DNA of 64,000 nt from Bilabrum cf. latius (Eukaryota; Bigyra: Bicosoecida; Bigyra; Bicosoecida). This document shows positions 9,618-21,600 of the stretch, piece after piece. Every line of letters starts with the position of its first letter. The first letter of the stretch is position 1. The stretch lies in NCBI GenBank assembly GCA_965178125.1, contig OZ237751.1:1054001-1118000 (forward strand), read 5' to 3'. The notes beneath the pieces are model-generated. The model saw nothing but the letters and a program-made list of their open reading frames with translations. It searched no databases and was not told the origin of the DNA. Both the position numbers and the translations under genes were made by a program.

Positions 9618-12600
9618 ATGCAGCGCGCACAGGTCGTGCTTTTCGCGGCCGTGGCAGTCTGCGTCGCGGCCTCCGACGTGTTCTATTCTGAGCTCTCGGG
9701 GCGCGGCGATGCCCTCAAGCGGCGCGATGAGGCCATAGCTGGGGCAATGGATGATAAGGCTCTTTTTGTTGAGGGTCGAATCGCCAGCAATGGCAAGCCT
9801 ACGGTCATGATCGACGATGGTGAGCAGAACGCGTCGACGAAGTCGCTCAACTGCAACTGAAGGTTATGCGGTCGTTGCGTTGCAGCTTCCCATACAATAA
9901 TAATCTTATTAGTTGATACTACCCTATCATTCTTTGTTCGCAGAAGGAGTGGCCTCGAGCGAGGATCGAACCGGTACGGTCAGCCCAGCAGCGGTGACGG
10001 GCGCGGCCCACGCCGCCTCAGAGGACGCCGTGTACGTTTTTGGGGGCACCTCGGACGCTGCTTCTGGAAGCAAAGTGCTCAAAGATACCTACAAATTCAC
10101 ATACAGTGAGTGCGTGCCAATATTGCTGCACAGCGATCGGGGTGGGGGGCGCAGAGGCCGCCACTGGCAGTGACGTCTGCCCGCAGGTCCGCCCACGTAC
10201 ATCCCGCTCCACGCTTTTTCCAGCCGATTGACTGCCGATCAGCCATGCACTCGCTGGCACCTCAATCATTCCTACCCATGCATTTAGGATCATTGTGATT
10301 TTCGTCTTACTTTGGCACCCCTCATTCCCTCCCCGCAGGCACCAAGAGCTGGACCAAGATGACCATTGCCACTGACACGCGGGTGGTGGCCCGCACCGGT
10401 GCCTCCGCCGCCGTCCTGTCCGACTGCCGCGCAGAGGGTGACGAGTGCTTGGTGGTATTCGGCGGTCTCACCGGGACCAGCGCCGCCAGCCCGAACACGG
10501 ACGTCCTCACCACGGGTGAATCCACGGTGCAGTGGCTCAATCCAGCAGGGGCCAAGGTGGGCGAGAAGCCCCCCGGGCTCATCCACGCCGCCATGGTGCC
10601 CGACCCCATGGGCCGCACCGCCGTCTTGTTCGGCGGCAAGACTTCGGCGGATGACGAGGACGCCACGGACGCCGTCTTCGCCATGAACTCGGCCGGCTGG
10701 AAGGACCAGTCGCTGCTTGCCAACATCGCGAGGGGCAAGTCCGTGTACATGACCAAAGCCAAGCAGCCTACTAACACGGGCCATGCCTTCCACCCGTCGA
10801 ACGCCGTGGACGGGCGCACCGCCAGCAACCGAGATGCGGGGTACTGCGCTCTGGCGGATCGGGTCAACAACCCAACCATCTCGGTGGATCTCGGGGGTGC
10901 TCGCACCGTCACGGAACTCGTCATTTACCCGCGAACGGACTACGCGACCGGGTACGGCAACACGGTCAACGCCCGGTTCGTGGTGAATGATCACCGCACA
11001 GACCCTCTCAACAGGGACGGCAACTGGCACGAGTGCGAGAGCCCCTACTCGAGCGGCAGGCTGCCCGTGCCCTCCCGCATCTCGTGCGGCAGCGTCACTG
11101 GGCGCTACGTCCACATGTTCCGCCGCGCCAACGATATCCAGCTGGACGTGTGCGAGATCCAGGTTATGGCCCCTCATCCCTACACGTGGAAGCAGTTCAA
11201 CTACGGCGAGGTCGAGGTGGCAAGGGGCAAACCCACCGTGGGGACGCCCATCGCCCACAGTGGTGTGTGGAGCCGCATCAATGATGGGGGCAAGAACCAG
11301 AGGTACAACTCCGGTAAAACGTGCACGCACTCCATCAACACCAAGCCTGCGGGCGAGACACACCACTGGGTCCGGCTCGATCTGGGCAAGCAGTACCAGC
11401 TCAACAGGGTGAAGATCTGGAACCGGTGGGAGGGCGAGGCCCTGGCACGCCGCCTGCGCAAGACCGAGGTATGGGTGGGCAACGTGGGCGACGACTTCAA
11501 GCTCAACACAAAGTGCGCCCAGCTGCCCGACAACACGGCTACCGTCAACACGTACGAGACGGCCTGTGAGGGAACAGGGCGCTACCTGTGGGTGGCCAAG
11601 TCCTGGGCCGATACGAACGATGACAAGGTGCTAACGGTGTGCGAGCTCGAGGTGTACGCCAAGCAGATGCTCAACGTGCCGGCCGCCAGGTCTGGACACG
11701 CTATGACGCACCATCGGGGGGCGGGTTGGATCTTCGGCGGCATTGGCAAGGACGGCAAGGCTCTGAGTGACCTGCACGCGCTGGACCTCGCGTCCATGAC
11801 CTTCAATACGGCGCTTCAGGTCATCGGGGACCTGCGGCCCTCTGCCCGTGGGTTTGCAGCCCTGGCGCCTGCTGGCCTAGAGGCGCTGGTGCTCGTGGGA
11901 GGGCGCACAGGAAGCTCGCTGGCATCGACTCGGGCCGAGAAGGACTACACCATCACGCTGCCGCAGTGCCAGAGCATCAGCACCACCGGGGTGACCGACA
12001 GCGACTGCTACAGGGGCAGCTGCGAGTACACGTGCAACACGGCAGGCGAATACAGCCCCACCAACCTGGCGGGCGGGCCCCCAGTGACGTGTGAGCTGTC
12101 TGGGTACTACTCTGGCTCGCTGCCCGTGTGCTAGGGCAAGGTCCCGACCAAGGTCACTGTCATCAACACCGGGACTGGCGACAAGAGCCGGCTAGTGGAC
12201 GGCAACAGGAAGGTGCGCGTGGTGTGGAACACGAACGGCGTGCAGAACGGGTCACCTTCTACCTTCACTGGGTTTTTGGTGCGGTCCTCCTCCATGCACT
12301 TGGCGGAGAACTTTGACACGATCTCACAGCTTCCCCCCGGGTGGGAGTGGGACAACCGGCGCAGATCGGCGACCAAGTTCACGATCGGCAGGAGCGCCAA
12401 CGGGGATGGCTATTTGGATCTGTCCATGGACGGCCAGGCAAACTGCTGGTTGAGCACCCAGAACTGCCCTCGCCTCCTCATCCCGCACCCCCACGGCATC
12501 ATCGACCACAACATACTTGACACACAGAACCGGCACAGGGGCAACTCGTGGACGGCCGAGGTCCGCGTGCGCATGACCACGCTCCAGCCGGGGAATGCAG

Positions 12601-15600
12601 CTGCCGGCCTTGGCATCGTGCAAGATTCCGGGTCGGACGGGAACCGCAACGGACGGGTGCGTTTCATGTTCATGCTACGTCGTAACGCGGGCGAGACCCG
12701 GCTCAGGTGCCATGTGCAGGAGAACCAAGGTACCAAGGGCACTGACCGCATGCTCTACGGCACTGGGCCTCTGCAGAGGGACGTGTGGCTGCGCATGAAG
12801 TACGATGTGATTGGCAATCGATTCACTTTCTTCTGCCGCATGAATCACGAGACGACGTGGCAAACGGTCATACCCAACGGTCTGTTCCCACCCAGCCACG
12901 GCGGAGACCTCACCTATGGCCGGGTGATCCTGACGGGCAAGAACTGGTCCAACCGGCAGCAGGTGTTCCGCTTCGACAGCTTTTCTCTGACGGTGGACGA
13001 CTGCCCCTCCTCCGCGATCACACGCTTCATTCCCGCCGCGGATGCCAGGATCGGCACGACGACCAGGTACTAGGCCGACATCGGGGGCCTGACGGCTGGC
13101 GTGTACTACAAGATGCAAGTGGCTGCTGCCACAGAGGCCGGGCTGGGCGACTGGTCCGACTTCACCTACCGGCACCGTGCATCGCCCAACCTAGCCAGGC
13201 CTGCTGGTCTCTTCAACATGGCTCGCAACAAGCCCGTGGCTGCATCCAGCATCCTCAATGACGACAACGAGGCTGAAGAAGCCGTCGACGGAGAGCGAAA
13301 CGGGCCCCTCTTCCGATCTGAGGAGAGTGAAAACCCGTGGTGGCGGGTAGATCTTGGCTCTCGCAAGCGAGTGTGGGAAGTGGTCATATATCAGAGAACG
13401 AACTGCTGCAGGGGTCGCGGACAGGGTGGAATGGTGTACGTGAGCGACACGCCCAGCTGGTCAGCCGGCACCGCCTGTGAAGGCATCATGAACCCGCATG
13501 GCTCCAACCCGGTGACCCTCCCATGCAACGCCATTGGTCGGTATGTCTATGTGCGGCTGCAAAAGACCAAAGAGTTCCTGGAGCTGCGGGAGGTCGAAGT
13601 CATGGTGGACGAGAAGTGCGACACGAGGACCCCGCTCAACACCAACACAGAAGGCACGTGCACCGGAGCCAGGGACGGCGACTCGTGCACGGCCACGTGC
13701 CAGGCAGGCTATGCCAAGTCATCGGGGGAGGAGACGGCCGTATGCAGGTTTGGCGAGTGGTCGGTCCCCGAGCCCGTGTGCGTCAAGCAGTGCCCCTCCG
13801 TTCCTGCCCCCTTGGGTACCGAGACATGCACGCAGACAGTGGCTCGCGAGCAATTCACCAAGCTGGCCTCCGGGGCCGACCCTAACCTAGAGCCCATCCT
13901 GCGATTTGCCTCGCTGGACGAGGACACATTCCCGCTGAACGAGTACTGGGGCGTTATCGACGGGCGCATGGTGGCAGGGGCTCCGGCCGTGGACGGGTCC
14001 ATGGGCAAGTGCCTGCTGCCCGGCCAGGGGATGGTGGCCATGCTGCAGGACCCGGATCCCTCGGCCATCGACGGGTCCGTCAAGATCACAGTCAAGCTGG
14101 CGGGCGAGGATGACGCCGGCCTCGTGTTTGGGGCGGCGGGGCCAAGCACGTACACGTTCGTGTCCTTGGGCTTTGTCACGGGCAAGCACAGGCTGGTGAA
14201 ACGGATAGGAGGCGTGGACATTGAGCTGGGCTCCTCCAGGGCATCGGTCCGCGCGCTGGACTCGTCCATCCCCATGGACAAGCACGAGCTGGAGGTGCGC
14301 CAGGACGGTGCAAGTCTGCTCGCACTGCTGGACAACGTGCGCCTGTTTCAGGTGGAGGACAAGGCCGCGCTGGTCGGAGACGTGGGGCTGTGGACGCAGG
14401 GCCGTGCCGAGTTTGACGACCTCGAGGTGCACACTGCGTGTCTGACATCTGGTGGCGCGGCAGTTAGCGGGTGCAGGGACTTGTTTTACCAGGACACGTG
14501 CGGTTTCACGTGCAGGCAAGGGTTTGACCTTGTGGGGCAACAGCAGGTCGGCTGCAAAGCCGACGGATCGCTGTCCTCGGCTGCACCTGACTGCTCCATC
14601 CGGCCCCCTGTTGCTTTGGACCAGAACCGCACGGTGGTGGAGGAGTCAGACCGCAACACCGCTGTGGGTGACCCCTTGGTGGCCACACTGGAGGCCGACG
14701 AGCAGATCGAGTTCTCTATTACGGGGGGTGATCCGAATGGGGCCTTCAAGGTCGGTCTGTGCGACGGGCTGATCCGAGTGAAAGACCCGCAGCTGATCGA
14801 CTACGAACAGGTGTAGGTGTATAATCTGGAGGTGACCATCGGAATCAGCGGATACAGGGCCAATACGACTATCGCTGTGCGAGTGGATATCATCGACAGG
14901 AACGAGGCACCCTCCATGGACGCCTAGAGCTTCAACGTCTCGGAGAACTCGGCCTCTGGCACACTCGTGGGCGGGGCCCTTGAGGACCTAGCCGAGGATC
15001 CCGAGGATGACGACCTCACGTTTTCTCTGGATTTTGACGCCTCCAACGGGCTACTGCAGATCGACGCAGCTACGGGGCAGTTGAGCGTGAACCACTCGGC
15101 GCCAAGCGGAGCCACCGGTGCATCGCACCCATTGGACTATGAGTCGCTGCCCGGGGACGGGTCCTACCTTCTCATCGTTCGAATGGTTGACGTGGCTGAC
15201 AACCAGGCAAGCGCGTTCGTGCGAGTGTCGCTGCTGGACGCCAACGACGCCCCCCAGTTGGACAGAGGCGAGGCAGCCTATGCGTCGCTGCCCCAGCCGC
15301 AGATCGCCAGCTTCGACGAGAGTCGGGCCGATCCAGACGCAGTGACCGCCGGCGCCTTGATTGAGCTCAGCCCTGGGATCGCGGCCAGCGACCAGGACCT
15401 CGAGGAGTTTGAGTCTCCATTGACATACCGCTTCACGTCCAAGGGGGCGCAGGGGAGCGCCGCGCTCTCTGGGCTGGTCACGAAGCTAGCCACGGCCGGG
15501 GGTACCCCTTCCTCTGCTTCCGGGCAGACGCTGCAGGGGATCGGGAGCGTGGACCTGTTCGCCCTCAACTCCAGCACGGGCGTGATCTCCCTCACGGATG

Positions 15601-18600
15601 TGCCTAGCAGCGACGGATGGTCCAATTCGGGCGATTTTCAGCCGTACCTTTCGCAGGACGCAGCCCCTCGAGGGCTGCTGGTGCGGGCCGAGTACGTGGT
15701 GGAGGTGGAGGTGTCGGATGGAAACGGTGCTACAGACACCCACGACGTGCGCATCGTCGTTGGAGCCAACTCGTCCAGCATTCCCATCGTGCGGAGGCTG
15801 TCGTGCGATGTCAACAATACGGACGCCGACCCAGACCTGTACCGCATCAGCGGTGTCGACGGACAGGACGAGACTCTGGGCATGGACGAGTCGTACCCAT
15901 ATCCCACCCGCGGAGGGGCGCTCTGCATCATCTCTGGTACTGGACTGGGCAGCAACATCAATGGGCTCCGTGCGTGGGGCACCCGCACTGTTGGCGGGCA
16001 GGAGCAGGAGGTGGACTTCACTGGGTGCGTGATGGAAGAGGTCGGCCAGGTGATCCACTGCAACTCGCCGGAGGGATTTGGAGAGGGATTTGTCCTCCGT
16101 GTGTTTGCGCAGGGACAGCCGGCGCTCATGGGTTCTCAGCTGCGCTTCGATTTTGCCAAGCCCAGCGTGACCACTGTGAGCGAGAGTGCACAGGCGTTGG
16201 CCACGGAGGGAGGGACCGAGGTAGTCTTCAAGGGCCGTAACTTCGGGCCCGCAGGTGCGGAGCAGGAAGTATCGTATGAAAACCAGAGGGGGCAGAAGTT
16301 CCAGTGCGCAGTACTTCCAGCCTCTAGTCTACTCGCGGGAGAGACGATCCACGACACGATGCGGTGCGTGGCGGCCGAGGGTGCTGGTGCGGAGCTGCAG
16401 TGGACGCTGCAGCTGGGCAACGAGACTCAGCTGGCCGTCAAGTCAGCGGGTGGGGCGGGGATGAGTGCGGAGGACCCGCTGGTTAATAACATGCTGGCAG
16501 CCTTCAGCTACACGCCCCCACGCATCACGTCCCTCGCTCCGCTAGACAGGCGCGAGACGGATCTGCTGGCCCTGGACACCCGCGGCGGAGACACGTTGGT
16601 CATTGAAGGCACCAATTTCGGGCCAGCAACCGAAGTAGCAACAGTGCACCTGTCATACTCTGCATCCAGCGTGGTGCGTGCGATTGCAGGGAGCGGTGTG
16701 GGGCAGCTGGGCAGCTTTGAGACGACCATGGCTAGCTGCTACAAGCCCGAGGGGGGCATGCAGGCGCACCGGCTTATGCATTGCGTGACTGGTCCCGGCG
16801 TAGGTCGCGGGGTGGTGCTGCAGGCAGAGGTAGCAGGGCAGATGCAGGGCTCTCCAACGTGCTATGACGGCGCCGTGGACGAGGGCGAAGCGTTTATCGA
16901 CGACCAGGATGTGATGGACCGATGCAACAACGGGACAGGCGTTGTTGGCTTCTTGTCTTACGCTCCGCCTACCATCGCGGCAGTCGTGGGGGCGGACGGT
17001 TCAGACACGAGGGGCGGGCAGTCCTTCACCATCCAGGGTACGGGTTTCGGTCCCGAGGAGCTAAGCGTGCAGGGCAGCGTCTCTGGTGTGAGGTATGGGC
17101 CTGCGAGTTCCGGCAATCTGCGGTACGACGCGACTTCGACGTGCCGCGTGACTGTTGCCGATACTGACATCGAGTGCGTGACGCTGCCGGGGACGGGCAT
17201 GGATCTGGGCTTCTCCGTTGAGGTGGCCGGGCAGGCCGCATCTACTGGGACGCTTGCCACAGCCCATGCCTACGCACAGCCGGTGCTGGCTACGTTTGAT
17301 GGCGAAGGGGCGGTTGATGCCGAGACGCCGGGAGGACAGACCATCGTACTGCGGGGCAACAACTTCGGGCCGATTTCCACTCCTACCACGCCCATGGACG
17401 CCACTTACAACCTCGCTGTGGCAGGTGCAGGCACCACGACCTTCAATGCGGCCGACTGCGTGCTGGTGGATGCGCACGTTACGATCGAGTGCAAGACGGC
17501 CGAGGGCGCAGGTAGGGCGCTGGCGTGGACCGTCGTGGTCGACTCGCAGCCCAGCCGCAGCCCCACGACCAACTATGAGGTGCCCGAGATCCTGGAAGTG
17601 CACCGACTGGGGCAGCAGGGTGTGCGGGTGGCAGATGCAGACGTGGATGGAGGAGATACACTGGTTCTCGTGGGTCGCGGGTTCGGGTCGCCTGACCTGC
17701 TGCTGGCGGACCCAGAGACGGGCGAGTAGCACCCAGCGCTGCAGTCCGTCACGTATGGCCCATTGTCGGGGCGCGAGTACACGCCCGCGAGCGTGACGCA
17801 CGTCTCACACACGGAGATACACATTGTGACGGCCCCCGGCTGGGCGCGGATGGCCTTCTTCAGGGTTGAGGTGGCGGGACAGGCGTCCCCCCCAGGTAGC
17901 CCCGATGCCCCCGAGGCCACTTTCGATTTTGCCACGCCGATTATTGTCAGTATGACGCCTGAATCGACCCAGGACACGTGGAGTCCTCCAAGCACACCTC
18001 AGTCGGTAGTGCTGGTTACGCGGTCGCTGCCCCTGTCGGACCCGCTGTCCAGGCCCGTGGTGAGCTTCGGGGGGCACGTGCTGCGGCCCACGGCGGCCGT
18101 GTCCAACACGGACGGCACGCAGACGGTCACCTTTGCGTTGCCCGAGCATGGGGGCGGATTTGCGGTCCCTGTGCGTGTGGGTGTTGCACCAATCGCGGGA
18201 GGGGATCGCGCGGCACCCGTCGGTGCTTCGATGTCTCAGCTGCTGGACGGCACCACTGGGTCCTCGAGCACTACATTCTTCCAGTATGATGCGCCAGCCG
18301 TGGAACGCATCGTAGTGACTAGGCCGGCGTGGTTGCAACCGGGGTACGTGGCTGGGGCCATGACCCCGATGGACGACAACTGCACGTTCGGCGCTGGCGA
18401 CCCGTTCACGTGTACCGACCGCAACGTGAGGCAGGTGGTGATCCTGGGACGGGGTTTCTCTGCCCCGGCCGGCTTCAGGGCCGAAGCGGATCCCCTGGGC
18501 CTCCTGCGAGGGGACGCCTCCATGGTGCCGCTCAACCGGTTCCCGCTCGTTGTGCGCACGTACTCGCACAACCGGATCCTGGCGTACACCACGGAGCAAT

Positions 18601-21600
18601 CCGGCACGGTGCGGGTGTCGGTCAGCAACACGTTGCCAGTGGAGCTGCTGGACCCTGGCATGACCGAGGGCCGCGGCATGCAGGCGGACGTGATGGAACA
18701 ACGCTCCTCGGAGGGCTCCTGGACCAACCTGGCGCCCAACATCGCGGGCCTGCAAGGAGCCACGACTGGCCTGCCCACCAGGGGCCAGAGCGCGCAGGAC
18801 GGTTCCCCGTCCGAGGGCAACGGCTTGACTGTGACGGTGGACGGACTCGAAACCACCAAGCGGGTGCGCATCCTGGCGGGGGCCTCCGCTGACGAGGCCG
18901 TGCCATGCCGCGTGTGGTCGCTGCTCAACGAGGAGTGGATGGTGCTGGGTGCCACTGATGACGAGCAGTACGATGCGGTTCAGCGAGAGGTGATCGACGT
19001 CATCGATGGAAACCTGGCTCAGGGCGAGCAGGCCGTGTATCAGCTGACATTCTTGGTGCCCGAGGCTCCTGCAACGGCCAGTCGACTGGACGATATGCGC
19101 ATATTCGTGGACCGGGAGGGTACTTTGTCGTCGGGTGACTAGTCGTTTGGATACGCGCAGCCCTACGTGGCAGCTGTGGACGTGTGGCGGCCGCCTGCAT
19201 TCGTGGCGGGGACGAGCTATCCTACCACCCCCAATGCCCCCGAGGCCTACTGGGCCCGAAGCATGGTGGCTGGAGACTCGGCGATTGTGTCCGTGCCAAC
19301 CAAAGGCGGATGGGTGCGGGTACGGGGCCAGGATCTGACACTATGCCCGCTGCTGCGAGTGGCCGATGGTGCGTCATACACGTGTGACGACGGCATTACC
19401 TCCCACGGACATTCGGCGGGAGCAGTGGCAACCGGGCGCTTGCCCTGCAACTCCGGCGCCCCTGGTCTAACCGCACCGTCGCTGCACGAGTGCTTCATCT
19501 CGCCCGTGCCGGAGGGAGAGGGAGACGGCTTGCAGTACAACGACACGTCGACGGGCTTCATGCTGGACGTCGAGGCTGGCAGGCAGTCCATGCTGCTGGC
19601 CGAGGACCTCGAAGACGTCGAGGCCGCCGGTGTCACAGATGGAGCGGGGGGGGTCGTGCCCAGGAGGCCTGGCGACGGTCTCACCGCCGTGCGGCTGGCC
19701 AATTTGGTCCGTGCCCAGCTTCATTACACGCATGATATGCCCACAGTGCGGAAAATTACGCCTGTGCAGGGGCCTGCCGTGCCTACTGCGGGTGGGGTCC
19801 GCATGCTTGTGCTGGGCGACAACTTCGGCGTCACGTCTCCCGCCCGCGAGCCGCAGATGATGTCGATCCCTGGGTTTATCCAGGTACATGTTGCGGTGCC
19901 AAGCAACCGATTTGGGGCACCCGAGGTGTATGGTCGGCCTTCCGAGTGGGTGCACTGCACGAATGCGACAAGGCTTGACCACGAGCGTATCGAGTGCAAC
20001 CTGCCCGAGGGTGCGGGTCAGGGTCTGCCCGTGAGGGTGGTGGCTGCGGGGCTGCAAGGCGAGCAGGACGGGCTGCTGTCCTATGATCCTCCGGCGGTGA
20101 CTGGGCTTGCCCTGCATGGTTTCTCGCCTGCTTTCTTGCAGGCGATCAGCGACCCCACCCGCATGCAGCTGCCAAGGACCACCACCACGGCGAGCGAGGC
20201 AGACCCAACGGGCCTGCTGCAGACGGCTGCAGTGTTCGCCGACCCAACGTTGCAGGTCCAGGTACCCAATGCCTCAGTGCGCTTCTTACTGGGCCCCGTG
20301 GTGCTGCATTCGACAGACGACACCCAGCTGCAGCTCGGGGGGGTTCCCACGTGGGGCGCGCGGCCGGGGCTCGTGAGAGCCGACCCCTCGCATCCCGCGG
20401 CAGCGCACGTCACTCTGTATGGACGAAACCTAGGCCGGCGCGGCGCCGTGGGAGACCCTCGCCTCTGTGTGTTTGCCTCATGGATCCACCGTGCCGCCGA
20501 CTCTGAGCTGAACTGCGATGGGGTGGAGAGCTTCCCCGGCGAGGGCGAGGTGCCCCAGGCCCGCGTGGTGGTGCACACACACGACCGCATCACGTTTGAG
20601 CTGCCCGAAGGTGCGGGCTAGCGTGACATTGACGTGTCTATTGGCGGGCGACAGCTGGTGCAGACTGCGCTATCGCAGCCCCGCCTCATGTACGGCGCAC
20701 CCCTCATCAGCGCAGTCAGTCCCCTGAGCCCAGCCAGCGGACCGACCACGGGAGGCTACGAGGTGACGCTCAGGGGATCTAACTTTGGCCCCAAGCAGCG
20801 CAACACCTCCATCCCTCGACTGGCTCTGGATGTACAGGGCGCCGTCCTTGTGCCACCACTGCCACTTGCCGAAGCCCCAGGCATGCCCACCGAGTACCTG
20901 GTGTTGTCTTTCTACCGCAGCTGCATCACGGATGCGCGGTCCCCGGAGGGCATCCGTCCGTAGACCGGCAGAACCGCTGGCTGCAAGTACGAGCTGGTAG
21001 ATCGCGACCACGATTTCGTTACTTTCCGAGTGCCTGAAGGCATCGGAGCGTCCCGGAATGTGGCCGTGGAGGTGATGGACGCCGCTGTTGCCATGGGCAC
21101 CGTTCCCCAGGGCCAGGAAGAGGGGTACTACGGATACACGGGGGTGCAGCGGGCGGAGAGTCCAGGCGCTTTCTCGTACGATACACCTACTGTAGATCGC
21201 ACGGATCCTGCGCGCGTGTACATGGGTGCCCAAGGGCTTCTGGAGGACTACAGAGGGGCGCTGCAGGCGGCTCGTGCTCGCATGCTGGAGCTTGGCGCTG
21301 AGGAGGACGAAGCACGCGTGGGCGACGTCAGCGATGCCATCAGGCTGGAAGCACAGTCTCCGTTGCGGCAATTCATCAACAGCGGGGCCTTGGCTTGGGG
21401 AGACGAGCTGGAGGCGCTGCGTGCTGCTCGTCAGCCCACGGATCCTCCGATCGAGGGGCCTTCCAAGAAGGTCTTCCTCTTCGGTCGCAACTACGGCAAC
21501 CCCGCGCTGGCGGTGGAGCAGGAGTGGACGGAGGAGGAGCTCAGAGTTGCAGTGGCAGTGGGCGGCATCGACTGCAAGACCGCTCAAAGAGGCCGCAGTG

